Shown here: one piece after another, positions 12,781 through 25,300 of the stretch
How positions within the stretch are numbered: position 1 is the stretch's first letter
Layout of the letters: each line of letters starts with the position of its first letter
Assembly (NCBI GenBank): GCA_036850595.1
Contig: CM072158.1
Location: 7,827,422 to 7,891,421 of the forward strand
Direction of reading: 5' to 3'
Source of the DNA: Rhyacichthys aspro
Taxonomy: Eukaryota; Chordata; Actinopteri; Gobiiformes; Rhyacichthyidae
DNA: 64,000 bases
Program-made: the position numbers and the translations under genes
The notes under the pieces: generated by a model
Databases searched by the model: none
Seen by the model: only the letters and a program-made list of their open reading frames with translations
What the model was told of the DNA's origin: nothing

Positions 12781-13795
12781 ATCGTTAATGTGGACTTAAT
12801 GGAGTCTTTTTAGAGGAAGTATATGCAAAACTAAATTCTAAAACGTATTAATGTCAAGATTATAGTGTTTTAATTACGAAAAAATAGTGCTGAATTTACC
12901 TAACCTAACGTAGCTTTGGTAGAACAGAAGTGAAGTGAGTTTTTGGGTTTTATTAATGACAAAAAGAATAAAAAACTTTCACATTGCTTCTATGTGACGC
13001 ACACATGAACTAAGTTTTTAATGCCATGAGCAGCCATACATAACACAAAGCCTATGTGCTGACAGTTACCTATACCTAAATATCTCATAGGAGCCCTTTT
13101 TTACAACATACCGGACTATCTCTTTAAGCCAGAAATGAATACTATATGGAAAAAGCCAGAATTCAAGGAGCGTGACTTCACAGCACAGTTTAGCTAGTGA
13201 TGCTAATGGTCAGTAAATTACTTAATAACATTAGTGGAACACATGAAAGTTGCAGTAGAGTAGTCTGTTTTTCATATAACTATAATATTCCCATATACTT
13301 AATAATAATAATTAATAAATAAATAATTAATTAATAATAATAAAATTAAGCTAAAACATTATAGCAAGCAAAAGCTGTGAGTCATACGGAAAAAGAAAGA
13401 TAGGATTAGATGATTGGTCTGTTTTAGTCTCAAAATCTTATGAAAGTGCACAATAATCTGCATAAGGTCCTCCAGATATTTAATTGTTGAAATTGAAATG
13501 ATGCAGTGAGAATGATAGTCAATGGTTTAAGACTATGTTGAGCCAGTCCTCAGTGTCATAGACTTTAAATGGCACAGTAATTACCTAAAATTATCGTTGC
13601 ATAATAGTTCATCTCACTGTGTTTATTTCACTCATATTCATATAAAATCTGAATGGCTGTAGTTTATTTCACCTCGTTTCTGGTAATTTAGTGGATTTTT
13701 TTTTATCCTTGTAAGTATGAAACAAATCTAGAATTATTTTCTTTTTCGTTTTCTCAGAGGACGATGAACGCGCGGACGGTCCCTGACATCAAAAG

Positions 13796-13896
13796 ATGCA
13801 AATCCGCCTTTTGTTCTCGCTGGCGCTGGCCGTGGTCCTGAAACGGTCCAACTCCGCTCAGGACCCTCGTTACCAAGGTTACCACACTCCCTCCAG
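13796..13896 (+). CDS. Possible first coding exon of an unidentified secreted protein
   Basis: An ATG at 13796 opens MQIRLLFSLALAVVL..., a positively charged start followed by a strongly hydrophobic run. NSAQDPRYQGYHTPS follows, with a plausible signal-peptidase site after NSA or SAQ. The frame reaches a possible donor (CTCCAG|GTCTCT) at 13896; unspliced, it stops after 45 codons. The surroundings (13,750-14,060) are CpG-rich, as in a promoter. No downstream plus-strand exon could be joined to it before crabp2, 20 kb away, and the family was not recognised. It may be a real first exon, a decayed remnant or chance. An upstream out-of-frame ATG lies at 13763. Confidence 0.3.
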
Positions 13897-15669
13897 GTCT
13901 CTAGAAATCATTTACGTTGCCCTTTGTTCATAAATGAGACATACAGGTGTGATCTGCCTCAGAGACACGTCCGCACGCCCTCTGTGAAATCTCGGCAGCA
14001 TGTAAACAATGAGCCCACATGACAGCGGGCTGCACGCACCGAGCATGCGCACAACGACGCACTTCAAAGCAGTCACGATCTGAACCTGGTTGGCTCAAAC
14101 AAACACTAGATTAACATTATTTTTCGTGTTTGTTGAACCTATCCCTTTGGTCACATGGCTCTTGGGCGACACGTTTAATTCCCTTTTTTCCCAGCAGCAG
14201 AAATGATCTCCGCAGCTTAAAGTTAAGACTGCCATCTGCCACGACTCTCAAAATCCTTTAAACCAGCCTTCCGCCCTTCAGTCCCAGCGCAAACCCACAG
14301 TGCAGGCAGGCGTGGCATGACTTACTTCACCCTGTTTTGATCAAGTGAAATCGGGCTGTAGTGTGGTGTGTATAACGCCCCAGAATCGTGACTTCTGTTT
14401 TTTTCACAATGGATGTCATCTTTACTCGAGACAGCAACGAACAACGACATCTGGTGACGAGCAGTGAATAAGAAGAGCTATTTGACGTTATTTAGCTTGT
14501 ATTGTGTCATTTATATTGAAAGGTTAAGCATTATGATAGTAAATAATATAGATCAAGTTGTTTTATTTGCTTTCTTTGGGATCTTTTTTCAAGGACAACC
14601 AACCACCTGTAAATTTAATGTGTGACAGGTTAAGGTCAAGAGGTCACCACGCTCTGGTCTTGTCTTTTCTTATTATTTTATGTGTTTGCTGATCACGCTG
14701 TCTCATTATACTGGTACAAGGTTAATACTCAAGGGTATATGTTAAAATAAAATCAAGTGATGTGTCATATTACCTTATTGTCAATGTTTTGGGGTTGCTT
14801 TGTTATAATGCTCCTCTGTTTTGTTGCACTTAAACGCCTTTGGGTCATTTCTGCCATCACTTTGTTACATTTTTAGTGTAGTTTTAGTTCCTTTAATGCT
14901 GTAATCTTACGCTGAATTTTAAATACAACGATGCAAGTCACAAAGGGATGCTCTTTTTAGGTCACTACAGTGCCTACAGCTCATCCTCTCATTAACATTA
15001 GGTGCATGGATGTAGCCAGATATGAGGTCACCTGGTATGGACCTCAGTGTACAATAGCACAAGAAAATAACGTACTGAGGCTAATCTGGCAATGAGACGA
15101 CCATGAATTCACAACTCTGTTATTCTCTCTCTTAATATAACATTATTCTATTATATAAGAAACATTTAGAGAGGTATTCATAGTTAGACAATAGATGTGT
15201 TTGTTCTAAAGCTATAGATAGATGTTTAAAATGGGACTTGATAACATGAATGTATTTTACCATTGTTTTCTTTCTGTGGGAGTCATTTTCTCGCTCCAGA
15301 AAGCTTCATATGTCATAATATTAAGAGCAACTACTATGGCCTTTACTATGGCTGATTTGTAAACACTCACTTAGGCCTATTTTAATGACCATATGCCCCA
15401 CTTTATACAGTATATCCTTCCCAAACCTGACTACAACCGGGATTCCACTATATAATTACAAAAACAAATTAAAACAAATACAAATAACCACAGAATACCG
15501 ATTGGTTTAAGCACTTTATTAATTATGCAATTGCAATTATTAGCATTTTAAAGCCACTTGTGATGAAAGTCTCATGAAAGAACATCATGTGACAGTCAAA
15601 ACAAGAGAATATGAAAGAGAAAAACAAGAAAGGGATATGAAAGTAACTAATGAATAAGGTTATACTCAC

Positions 15670-15707
15670 CTGCACTGGTCTCTGCTCAGGAATGACTCGT
15701 CAAAAAG
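15670..15707 (-). other. Candidate 38-base noncoding exon, minus strand
   Basis: The segment is bounded on the minus strand by an acceptor (CTGCAG ending at 15708) and a consensus donor (GTGAGT from 15669). A candidate exon with donor GTAAGT lies just upstream at 15813. The two joined do not give a sustained ORF: the frame from the upstream ATG stops after a few codons. The next downstream same-strand exons belong to celf3, so these may be alternative celf3 5'UTR exons. A separate noncoding transcript is equally possible. Confidence 0.35.
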
Positions 15708-15812
15708 CTGCAGACAGAAAAACAAGCACTAAACGCACAATATTTGGAGGATGTATTGATTGCATTGGTGCCCTGCTGCTGTCGGTCAGAGGATAAGGTG
15801 GAAAAAACTTAC

Positions 15813-16000
15813 TTCATGGCGGCTGCGGTGCACATCAGTGAGGAGCCTTCACAGGGAAAACACGACAGGATTCAAAGGGGGAGCGCCGACAAACATTTGG
15901 AAAAGGTTCCCCATCAAATCAGACACATCAAAGTGGAGGCGCTGGTCCCTGAGGAGACAAACAGGTAGAGGAGGGGAAGGGAGGCCGTTAACGGGACTGA
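15813..16000 (-). other. Candidate 5' exon (noncoding), minus strand
   Basis: The segment contains GCCGCCATGAA directly before a strong donor (GTAAGTT from 15812). The frame opened by that ATG closes after eight codons once spliced to the candidate exon at 15707-15670. It is best read as a 5'UTR first exon, perhaps an alternative celf3 promoter. The left boundary is a guess. Confidence 0.3.
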
Positions 16001-17279
16001 AGTTTAATATTCCAGCAAAGCAAGGCTGACGTTCAAAAACAGAGAAGAAAGAGCAATTTTATCAGCATTAATATTGAAAGAACAGAGTGAAAAGCCAGCT
16101 TCTGCGCGTCCTCACCCACGAACGCATCACATGAACTGCCCAGGATCTTATTTCAATTACTTTATATAGTCTAAAAGGAGACTAATTTAGTACTCTGACT
16201 GGATCTGCTGAGCTCAAAGGTCTATTTTAAAGCTTGTGTATTCAGGCTTGTTACTTCAACTTCTCTATATACAGTGCCAATTTAAAAACTAAATAATTTA
16301 ACCATAAAACCAAAAGCGTGCGTCAAATGAAAATGACTTAAACTGATCATAAACTGCTCTTTGGCGTATATTACCTTTATGAAGCTAATAAATTCAGATT
16401 TTGCGGTTTACCTTTTAAATAATTTAAAACGTATGCATGAACTTGACGTATAGACGTAAATTGTCATTACTATGCTTGTCTAATTAAGTCTACATCTAGT
16501 TAGACAATACCTTTACTATCTATTGTTACTTCTGACTGATTCTGGCAGTAAATAAAATATTAATGAGCAAAGTTCAAAGTGATTGAATCCCAATTATTAA
16601 AAGTTACTTCTTGTTTTGTTTAAATGAACCCAGTCGGGCATTAAAGCTGAAATCTGTGAAAATTAAGTCGTCCCTCACACTGTCCGTCCACTAAAGGAGG
16701 CAGGAGTCGGGTCAAGGTGACATTAAATTTAGATTGTGGTACAAACAGCTGGCTCTCAGTGAGTCTAACAGAGAACAAGCACAGAGTGAGGTGAACATGA
16801 GGGCTTTTAACTAGAGCAAATTAAGAGCACTAAGGGCAAAGTGGTCCATACGTTTGATCCTTGTTTAAAAGTAAGAATACTCTCTAAAGGCTTTGAAAAC
16901 ACAGTAGTGCTGCTAGTCCACGTCTCCAAAGGGAAGTGTGACGGCCTAATGATTTACATGTCTTATTTGGAGCATAAATATTACATAAGCATTTAGGAAA
17001 GGTGCATACTGCTACAATGGCACTAAAGTCAATTAACACTGCTAGAAGTTGTAGTTTATACTTGGTCTAATTCTATAAATATATATTAGGCTTTGTCTTT
17101 TAATGCACTTATTTATATTCTCAAACATTTGTAAAGTCATTTCCTGTGTTACCTTTTATTAAACACAGGCTTTACTGACATGTTTTTTTTGGTGAGTTGT
17201 GATTTGCTTGAATGACTTCAACGGGAGCTGCACAGTTCAAGGATGAGGAAAGAAACAGACAGGTTTTTAAACTTAGATT

Positions 17280-17285
17280 TTTATT
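17280..17285 (-). terminator. rprd2: Probable rprd2 polyadenylation signal
   Basis: TTTATT on the plus strand reads AATAAA in the rprd2 sense, about 750 bases after the stop codon. It is the first canonical hexamer noted downstream and would give an ordinary-length 3'UTR. Confidence 0.5.
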
Positions 17286-18036
17286 TGTCAGAACAAGTAA
17301 AATGTAACTGAAGATGAAAATCTTCATCCCTCCAAAACGCACTTCTTCGTCATCGGAGTTGGAGGCTGCAAAAATAACTCACACCTCTTTCTCCTTTCAC
17401 TACATTGGAGCCGCATTCTTCAAGAAACGAGATGTGAAAATTTTGCCGAAGGGATTTTACGCAATATTATATAAAGCATAGCTTTACAAATATAACATTC
17501 AGACTTACAAAATAAAAAGATTTCTCCAAATATGTCCACGAGTTAAGTTCTATAACAAACAACTGGCTTTTAAACTCAACGTAGTCTTCATTTTAAATTG
17601 ATGTTTTACCAAAGGCTTATCGGATACAGCTCAAATGTGAAGGATCTCACTAAAAACTAAATAACAGCAGAGAAACGGCATCAACTACATTCTGTTACTT
17701 TCAGCAAAACTGTTTACGAATTCAGTTTGGACCGATCTGCGACTGGATGACTTATCCTTGACCGCATGCACACACTCGTACCATGCACACACTCAGGCCT
17801 CGTTCAAACTCAAAAACATTTGTTTCAGACTGAACCAAATAACACAAAGAGTGAGTGATATTTATATATCCACCTCTTTTTTCTTTAATCTTCTGTCTTC
17901 GCTCTTCAGGTCTGGTGCCTTTTTGCTCTCTCTGGGTGCAGCCTTGAGTCTTCAAACCAGTTTGTCCCCAGTAGCTGTTCTTCAGTTTAGGTCTGTGTCT
18001 TCACCTCAAACACCCGCTCCCCGTCGTTCACTGGAC

Positions 18037-21000
18037 TCAGTACCGAGGAGGAGGATAAGGCCTTTTTGGGGGAAACATGGGACCGGCACTGCCCCCTCTT
18101 CGAGGTCCTGGCCTTTTGCCTCTTAACCTGGGCTCGGGGCCGCGAAGGCCGGGAAATGGTGGATGCAGAGCGCCCCTTGGGTGTGGTGGGTGGTGTCCTG
18201 AGTGGGGAGGAGGTCTATGAGGGGGTCGCATACCTCTGTGACGGATATTAGGATGGTTTGGGGGAGGTGGTCTTCTGGGGCCTAAGTGGTGAGGTGCTGC
18301 CCCGTGTTGGTAATCATAGTATTTGTCTTCTGAAGGCGTCAGAGGGGGATCAAGATGTCCTCGGAATCTTGGGCCATAATATGGCTCTGCGGAAGGGGGG
18401 TAAGGGTCTTCCTGATAATAATCGTGATGGTACGTCTCGTCGCCATGGTAGCGTCTATCGTCTGGGTTTAAGTATTCAGAGTGATGGCCATCGTAGAGTG
18501 GATCGTCTGTATGAAACACTGACTTGTGCTGATGGTCATGGACTATCATTCCACTGATGACGCTGCTGACACCGGATGGGGGCTCTTCGTTGGGCACTCC
18601 CTGCTGCTCTGGGACAATGGCTGCACTGTTCGATGCATTAGAAGAGGGGTCATAAAAGTCGGGAGGCGGGGGTAACTTTGGTAGAGGAGGTAGAGTGTTT
18701 CCAAACACAGGGGCGCCCTCCGGAGGCTCCTGCTTTGTTTGGTATGAGTACTGCCCAGGCTGTTTGTTTTCCACGGCGCCTGAAGGCACACTGAAGCCTG
18801 TGCTTTGCTGAGAGCTCCCTTCTGGATAAACGCCGCCAAACCAGCCCGTTTTACTCACGCCCTCAACAGTGTTTGTGGCTCTGCCTGGGGGTATATCTCC
18901 TCCAATTTGTGCCGAAACCTGTTGGTAATATGCAACAGGTGCTGTGCCAGGGTCGCCGTACGTGTAAGGCTGGTAAACCTGCCCATTCGAGACAACAGCA
19001 GACTGAGACTGGGCTTGGTGTTTTGGTGGATTGCTGTTATGGTAAGAAACAGAAGCAGTGTTCACAGTTTCTCCAACAGATGGCTGATTTGAGGTGGCAT
19101 TAAACGCAACAACCACTGGTTTGTCCATGATTTCATCTTGAGTCGGCGTGCTCCCTCCCTCGTCCCGTACCGGTGTCCCTTCTTGGGCATCAACAGCAGG
19201 AACAGGGCTTAAGTTACTTGCTGGGTTTAACCCCAAATCAAAGGCACCGAAGGCTGGATTTCCTTGAAGGAAGCTGTGGATTTTAGACTCTAAACTATCA
19301 GATGATATTAAGGGCGGTTTCTCTTTTTGGCCAGAGCTGAGGGCCTTTGGGAGGGGGCTTTGGTACAGCTTTGCACTCGCGCTGTCTGAAAGCAATGGCA
19401 CACTGGACATGACAGTCTCTGTGAGTGCAGCTGATGTGGATGAGTGAGAGGGAGGTTTCTTGCCTGAAGCAGAAGAGTCGGATGAAGGGTTTGATGGGCT
19501 GTTCAGAAGTGAGGAAATACCTGCGCAAAGAAAATGCAAAAACCCTGTGAGATGTGTCTATTTTTGACTAATATTACACTGTTAGATTGTGTTCTCACCC
19601 TCTAGACCTCCCTGAGCCTGAACTTTTGTGAGAGCACTCAGCAGGTCACCAGCACTCATATCCACTTTAGAAAGGAGTTTGGACAAGGAACCCGAATCAT
19701 GCAAAACTGCAAGGGCCGCAGATGTGCTGTCCACAGGGGAAACAGCTGACTTGGATTTTTTATGCTCCGATATAGGTCCTGTCCCAGAGAGAAGAGCAAA
19801 GTTATAATTTCATATCATTTATTTGTCATAAGTAAGCACACTAATTATATAGCTTTCTCATTTCAACAGTATTGTAGACTGACATTACTGTTTTTGTTCA
19901 TCCACACTATAGCACAAGGACATGGTTTTGCATTAAATTCAAGTATCCATTTTAGCTTCAGTTCCTACACACATTGAGTGGTTAATAATTTAAACAGCCT
20001 GGGTCTAACCATAACAACAGCTACCCTCTAGAGAGAAATAAACATCAGCACTCACCTGTATTCTTTATGGCTGAGCTCAAACTGTTGAGGAAAGAGCCAA
20101 TTTTACCGAGGTCAACACCTTCCACAGTGGCTTCAGGGGCTGCTTCGAGAGACACGACCTGTGAAGCCGTCTTCTCTGGTGCCGCTGATGACTCAGTGCT
20201 TTGAGGGGGTGGAGCAGACACCTCCGTCTGCTCCTCAACTAAGAAGAAAAAGGAAGAGTGAGGAAAGGTCAAAAAAAAAAAAGACATTAACAGACTTAAA
20301 AAAAAAAACAGTAAGAAAACAGTGTTGTACAATCCAATATTCAGACAACACTGTTTCTAGTAACATGGCCGCCCAGTCCTTCTGATAGCAACAAATAGAG
20401 GAAATAATGTGAATCTCCTTTTTCTCTTTGATACAGTTACAGGATGACTTCACAAATAGGTATTTAGCCGTGGAGCAGTAGAAGAACACCTTGAGGAAAT
20501 ATATCACGGATGTTGGACCATAACATTTTTTTTTAGTTGCTATAAGAGTCAAATACAACACTGGTCGATTAATTTTGCCATAATTAATTAGAGACAAAGC
20601 AGATACTTCAAACGCCAAAGCAGCACACACCACCTTTGTTTTGAATATACAGTACAACCTCAGTCTCAATCAAACTGCAGTAGACCTTGAAACCAGTTAT
20701 TGTCCCACATCTATTGTGCTTCTTTGAGATAAACGTGCTACTGCTTCTTTTTACAGCTTTGGTTGATGGAAAAATGCAATAAACCTCTTGCTTCTACTTC
20801 AATTCTTTCAGATAAATCCTACCTATAATGCCACAACTGTCCATTTCTTCATCAGATAACTCCATGTCCTCCACTTCTCGATTGTCACTGGCTCCGGGCG
20901 TCGCGTGTTTGGGAGACCCTCCGGGAGAGGACAAGGGGCTGGGGGCGGGCGGTTCTGCATCATCATCTAGAGCAGAGCCGTCCAGATCCGGGTCTGGGTT

Positions 21001-24000
21001 GGCCAAAGACAAACTGTGGAAAGGGGACTCAGAGCCTGTCGGTGAAGGGGCATCGGCGGAGGGGGACGGGATGGGAGACTCATCGAGGCTGGGTAAAGTA
21101 GCCTTCAAACTGTCGAGTTTACGCTTCAGGTGGGACACCCGCTGGGCAAAGGTCTGGTAGGCCTTGGGACAAGAAACAGAAAAACAGTTTTTAAGAAATA
21201 TGACAGAACTACAGCAGCTAGTGTTGGGGATAAATAAATAAAATGAAAATAAAAAGTCTCACACAGATGGCGATGGGATTAATAGATGACAAACTAGTTT
21301 ATAGTTAAAAAAAAAAAAGACCAGTTTGTGTTTAAAATGTGTTTTTATAACAGAACAAAAAAAAAAGAACTGTGAGCAAGACAGCTGTTTTTTCTCATAA
21401 ATCTACTGTTTACCATCCTAGACACTCCCTGCATCTTATTTAAGACATTTATATAATATTTTCATACATCTTCAAGAAAAACAAAACATCATAATCAATC
21501 ATGGGAGTAATGTATAAAACATAAAAAGTTCCAGGTTTTCACTTACATTCGCAACGATCTTGACTTCCTTGTACTGCATTTCATAAAAGATGTCTGCGTT
21601 GTTGAGAACTTCCAGGAGAGGTGCTGCGGTTTTGTTTTGTTGTTCAAAAAACTTGACAAAGTCCTGTAGCTGCGCACTTCCTTCCTCAAAGTCTTTAGAA
21701 AATTTCTTTCCTCCAGCCTTATCTGCATGATCCGATGAAAGTTATTATATTAGACTGAAGAAATAAACTAGGACGCCTTTGTTTAGATATAGTAATAAAA
21801 GGACACCTTTAAGTTTTCTGAGAGCTTCGGAGCTGCAGATGTCGACCCTCATCGCTGCCAGCTGTTTTTCTCGAAGGTCCACCTCGTTCAAAGACCTCTT
21901 GTACTTGGACAGTTGTTCGATAAAAGCTTGAGGCTAAAAGACAGCAAGCAGTCAGACACAATCGCAACAACAGATGTCAAATTATTTAAATTATTTATCT
22001 TTTTGCATACCACAAATTCAGCTACAATCCTAGAGCGGAGGTCTGCTTTAGATTCAACTGGAGCTGTAGAAAAAGGTTGGAAAATAGAAATTTACATAAT
22101 TTCAGACAAAAACCAAGAGACATTCAAAACATGTGGACACCCATTGGGCTTAGACTTACTTTTTTGCTCCACAGGTGTCTCTGGAGGGGACTCTTCTTTG
22201 ACTAAACTATTTTTCAGGTCAGTAATGAGAGTGCCCGAATACACTCCCCTTTCCTCCCAAATCGCCAGTATCCTCTCCACTGATTTGATCACCTTGGCAT
22301 CACCATCATAGCTGAAACAGGCCCAGAGATACACAAAGCACATTATCATTGCATGTAACACACATTGGAAAAGGCCTATTTAAATACATCATATAAACGA
22401 CTTACTTGATGAGTAAAAAAGCGTCAGGTAGCACTTCAGCAAAAGCCGTGCGGTAAACCAAGGCATTTTTCCTTTTACAGTTTTGAATTACATCATTGGC
22501 CAGATACAACAGGTTGAGCCTGTGACTCGGATTAGCTGTCAAAGAAAATGAAGGGAGGATGTGGTTATTTAAATAAATAAATCAATAAAACACCAAGCAA
22601 TTTACTAAGCCCTGAATCACCTATTGGTTTATTATTACAGAATAAAACGGGTTCAAAACAGAGAGTAAACATTGTAATTGTTGAAATGAGATAAAATCCA
22701 TAAAGCTATATACACATGAGTTAATGTCAAACCTTTTATCTCCACAATGCAATTTTAATATTAAGCAAATAAAGGAAACAAAAGAGTCATTGTCAGTAAC
22801 ATTAGATAAGTTGATAGCAAGTAAATCCACAAATAATGCAGGGGTACCTAAAAATACACAATAGTGAGAGACGATATAACCCAGAAAATTCTGTCTTACA
22901 TTACCAATTTATTACATCCAGACTAACTCTATAGAGCAAGGAAATAAACCTGTAAATCTTGACAGCATCCATTCAAAGTTTACAGCTCTAATAAGATATC
23001 CGTATTCCACATACTCACTTTTCAGCCAAAAAAGTTGACATGTATTCACAATTCTGAGAACACAATTCTTGAGAATGACCTGGATTATTCACTTTTTTGT
23101 AATGTTTGTTCAAAGTTGTATATTTCTCATTAGATAATTAAACTTAAGTAACAAGCTCTACATATTTTTTCTAGCTATAACTAAGACAGCCAGACAAGAA
23201 CATAAACCCATCTCATAAACAGAAAATAGAATGAAGCATTACTAAAAAGAGATGCAATTTCATAAATGGCACCTTTGCCTACATTTTATTTTAGAAATAA
23301 AGCAAGACAGTTGCTGAAAACAACAATAAGAACCTATGCTTCATCCAATACAGAAGCCCCAGCTCCAATAAACACTCAATGCGTCAAACAACCTTCCCAT
23401 TTTGCAAACACAACACATAAAATACGGTTTGTTACAGTACAGAAAATTACTCCAAACTAAATCAGTATTATTTAGTTTAATTATTCACTGTAACTTAATA
23501 AAACCTTGAGCTGTCCAACTGTCTGCAATAGTAAGAGAGAGAACACAAGATAAATATGATCAACACTGTTTTCGACTGGTGAGACCAAACACAGGACATT
23601 CACAATTAACTTTAACGAAAACAATCAATTAACACCAAAAATACTGCATCGCATTCTGTTCTATGATCACAAAACACTCTCAAAACACTAAGACAGCAAA
23701 CATCACAAGTAAACGATTTATTGCTGTAGGACCGGTGCATAATTTCACTTTCTCTACAGAGCTTATTCTTATATCTACAGAGTCATTTTTATATACTAAT
23801 AATAGGCTAATTTGCTGTGTATAACTGGGCATGTCACAAATAAGTAAGTCATCATACATCAACATAGAGTGAATTACCATTGCATCATATTAGAGCTTTC
23901 CCTCAATGTGACAATGCAAACTCAACTATAGCCACACTGCAAAATAGTTTCAATGAACTATGTCTACTTTCAGCATGATCATCTACAGAAGTATCAGAGA

Positions 24001-24442
24001 TGTTATGTTAATAAAAATGACGTGACTTAATGTTTAATACTCTTCCTTCCCCATTAATGCATTATTATGCATAGTTGTCTGAAGACTACAGGCGGGAAAT
24101 AGAGCAATGAGTCCATGTTACATACTTTAAACCTACCTAGTTATATTCAAGCTACTGTTATTTTCAGCGCTTGGCTTGTAATAATACAACTGCACAACAA
24201 TGTCAGCTCAAAAACGGTTTCTTGTTTACTTTGTTAGTGTCTGTATCGCACAAACTGTCCAGTAGCCACTTACATTTCTTTAAATGCTTGAGCCAGTGGC
24301 GCACAATCAGACTGTGGTATTTCTTGTTATCGATGCACCAAGTTGACAGTCCTTGAATTGAATCCATGGTGTTGGTCACATTTTGAAACTTTTTGTCTAA
24401 AGTGGACTCCAGAGAAGCGCCAGAAGTCGCTCCCGCAGCCAT
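18037..24442 (-). CDS. rprd2: rprd2, regulation of nuclear pre-mRNA domain-containing protein 2
   Basis: RPRD2 binds the phosphorylated C-terminal domain of RNA polymerase II through an N-terminal CID (family knowledge). Ten coding exons: 24442-24274, 22535-22406, 22311-22160, 22063-22011, 21933-21807, 21722-21547, 21162-20823, 20238-20056, 19778-19599 and 19520-18037. Lengths sum to 2,994 bases, 997 residues and a stop, all in frame. Residues about 15-150 form the CID (LDKKFQNVTNTMDSIQGLS, then LNLLYLANDVIQNCKRKNA). A charged, probably coiled-coil part follows (about 165-290). Conserved segments include DAPSPTGSESPF and GTPVRDEGGSTPTQDE, and the C-terminus ends FPPKRPYPPPRY as in human. The His/Pro/Gly-rich tail is one 1,484-base exon. 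The protein is clearly shorter than human RPRD2 (about 1,460 residues). The start MAAGATSGASLE matches the family and sits in a GC-rich promoter. Confidence 0.95.
22536..24273 (-). other. Intron 1 of rprd2
   Basis: An AT-rich 1.7-kb intron, the largest in rprd2. No gene or clear repeat was seen; ORFs of 60-70 codons here have no family resemblance. Confidence 0.7.
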
Positions 24443-24719
24443 GTCCGCGGTAACTACTCAAGAAGCCAGGGAGTTAGCAGTTAGCTTAGCACGCTAGGTT
24501 AACGTAACATAAAGATTATCCCGTTCCGCTGCCGCTCCGCTGACATCGTGAAAACATAAGGCTCAAAAATAAAACTTATACTTCACATTTACCTTCTATG
24601 TCTAGGATTTATCACTGCTAACTATACACCGAGAGTTAATGGATAATATTACTTGACATTTGAGGCTAACGCGTAAAGATGTCAAACAACTTGATAGCGC
24701 TGTTTACTCGTTGGTTGAA

Positions 24720-24790
24720 AATGATGTACTTCCGCAAAAACAGCGCCACCTACCGCCAGGTAATATTACACGTTTAACAGCGCCACCTGG
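24720..24790 (-). promoter_or_regulatory. rprd2: rprd2 promoter-proximal block with duplicated 13-base motif
   Basis: AACAGCGCCACCT occurs at 24739-24751 and again at 24776-24788, in direct orientation 37 bases apart, next to an ETS-like ACTTCCGC at 24728-24735. The core GCGCCACCT resembles part of the CTCF consensus. The block is about 290-350 bases upstream of the rprd2 start codon. Confidence 0.4.
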
Positions 24791-24799
24791 AGTATTTTA

Positions 24800-25290
24800 T
24801 GAAGGTTGTTGAGTGGAAGGGGTAAATTCTCACACTGTTTTTGCGAATATTTTAGGTATCTATAAGAAACTTACTTGTGTAAACATAGATGAAATCATAC
24901 TTTAATACTCAGCTTGAGGACTTAGTGATTGGACATTTCCACCGAGAATTAAACAGGGTATAATTGAGAAATGTTCAAAAACTTCAAAGGTATATGTGCT
25001 CGCACTAGTTTTTTTGGATTTACACTATAAATATCACGTTCGAGTGTTTTCTTAATTTCTTTCATTACTTTGGTGAACACATTTGTGAAAGTAGACTTAA
25101 GCGACTGGAAAAACAATGAGCGAAATATAAACCTGTTATGTAACATGTACACGTGTCTGAGATGTAAAGCTCTAAACAAAGTGCTGCTCTGTACACAAAG
25201 CTAAAACAAATATTTGATTTTTACAGGTATCTGCATCTGAATGTCATTGAAAGAAAATCAAAAGGAACTGCTTTAAAACAAAACACATCA
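24800..25290. other. Spacer between rprd2 promoter and ciart 3'UTR end
   Basis: AT-rich DNA with no recognisable gene. A 76-codon minus-strand ORF near 24949-25179 has no family resemblance. Confidence 0.5.
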
Positions 25291-25294
25291 TGCC

Positions 25295-25300
25295 TTTATT
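25295..25300 (-). terminator. ciart: Possible ciart polyadenylation signal
   Basis: Minus-strand AATAAA (GGAATAAAGGC) lies 1.38 kb past the ciart stop codon. Use of this site would make 25,300-26,676 ciart 3'UTR, which fits the absence of any other gene there. Confidence 0.35.

Larger units (their letters stand above)
14060..17279. other. Intergenic stretch between celf3 5' region and the rprd2 3' end
   Basis: Mostly AT-rich DNA without recognisable protein-coding exons. It contains the two candidate minus-strand noncoding exons at 15670-15707 and 15813-16000. ORFs near 15744-16029 are antisense to these and show no family signal. Confidence 0.5.

Noticed and set aside
17300..17395. Separate small exon (acceptor TTTTGCAG on the minus strand) near the rprd2 polyadenylation signal
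   Set aside because: It lies inside the likely rprd2 3'UTR, no frame continues from known coding sequence, and it can be explained as UTR.
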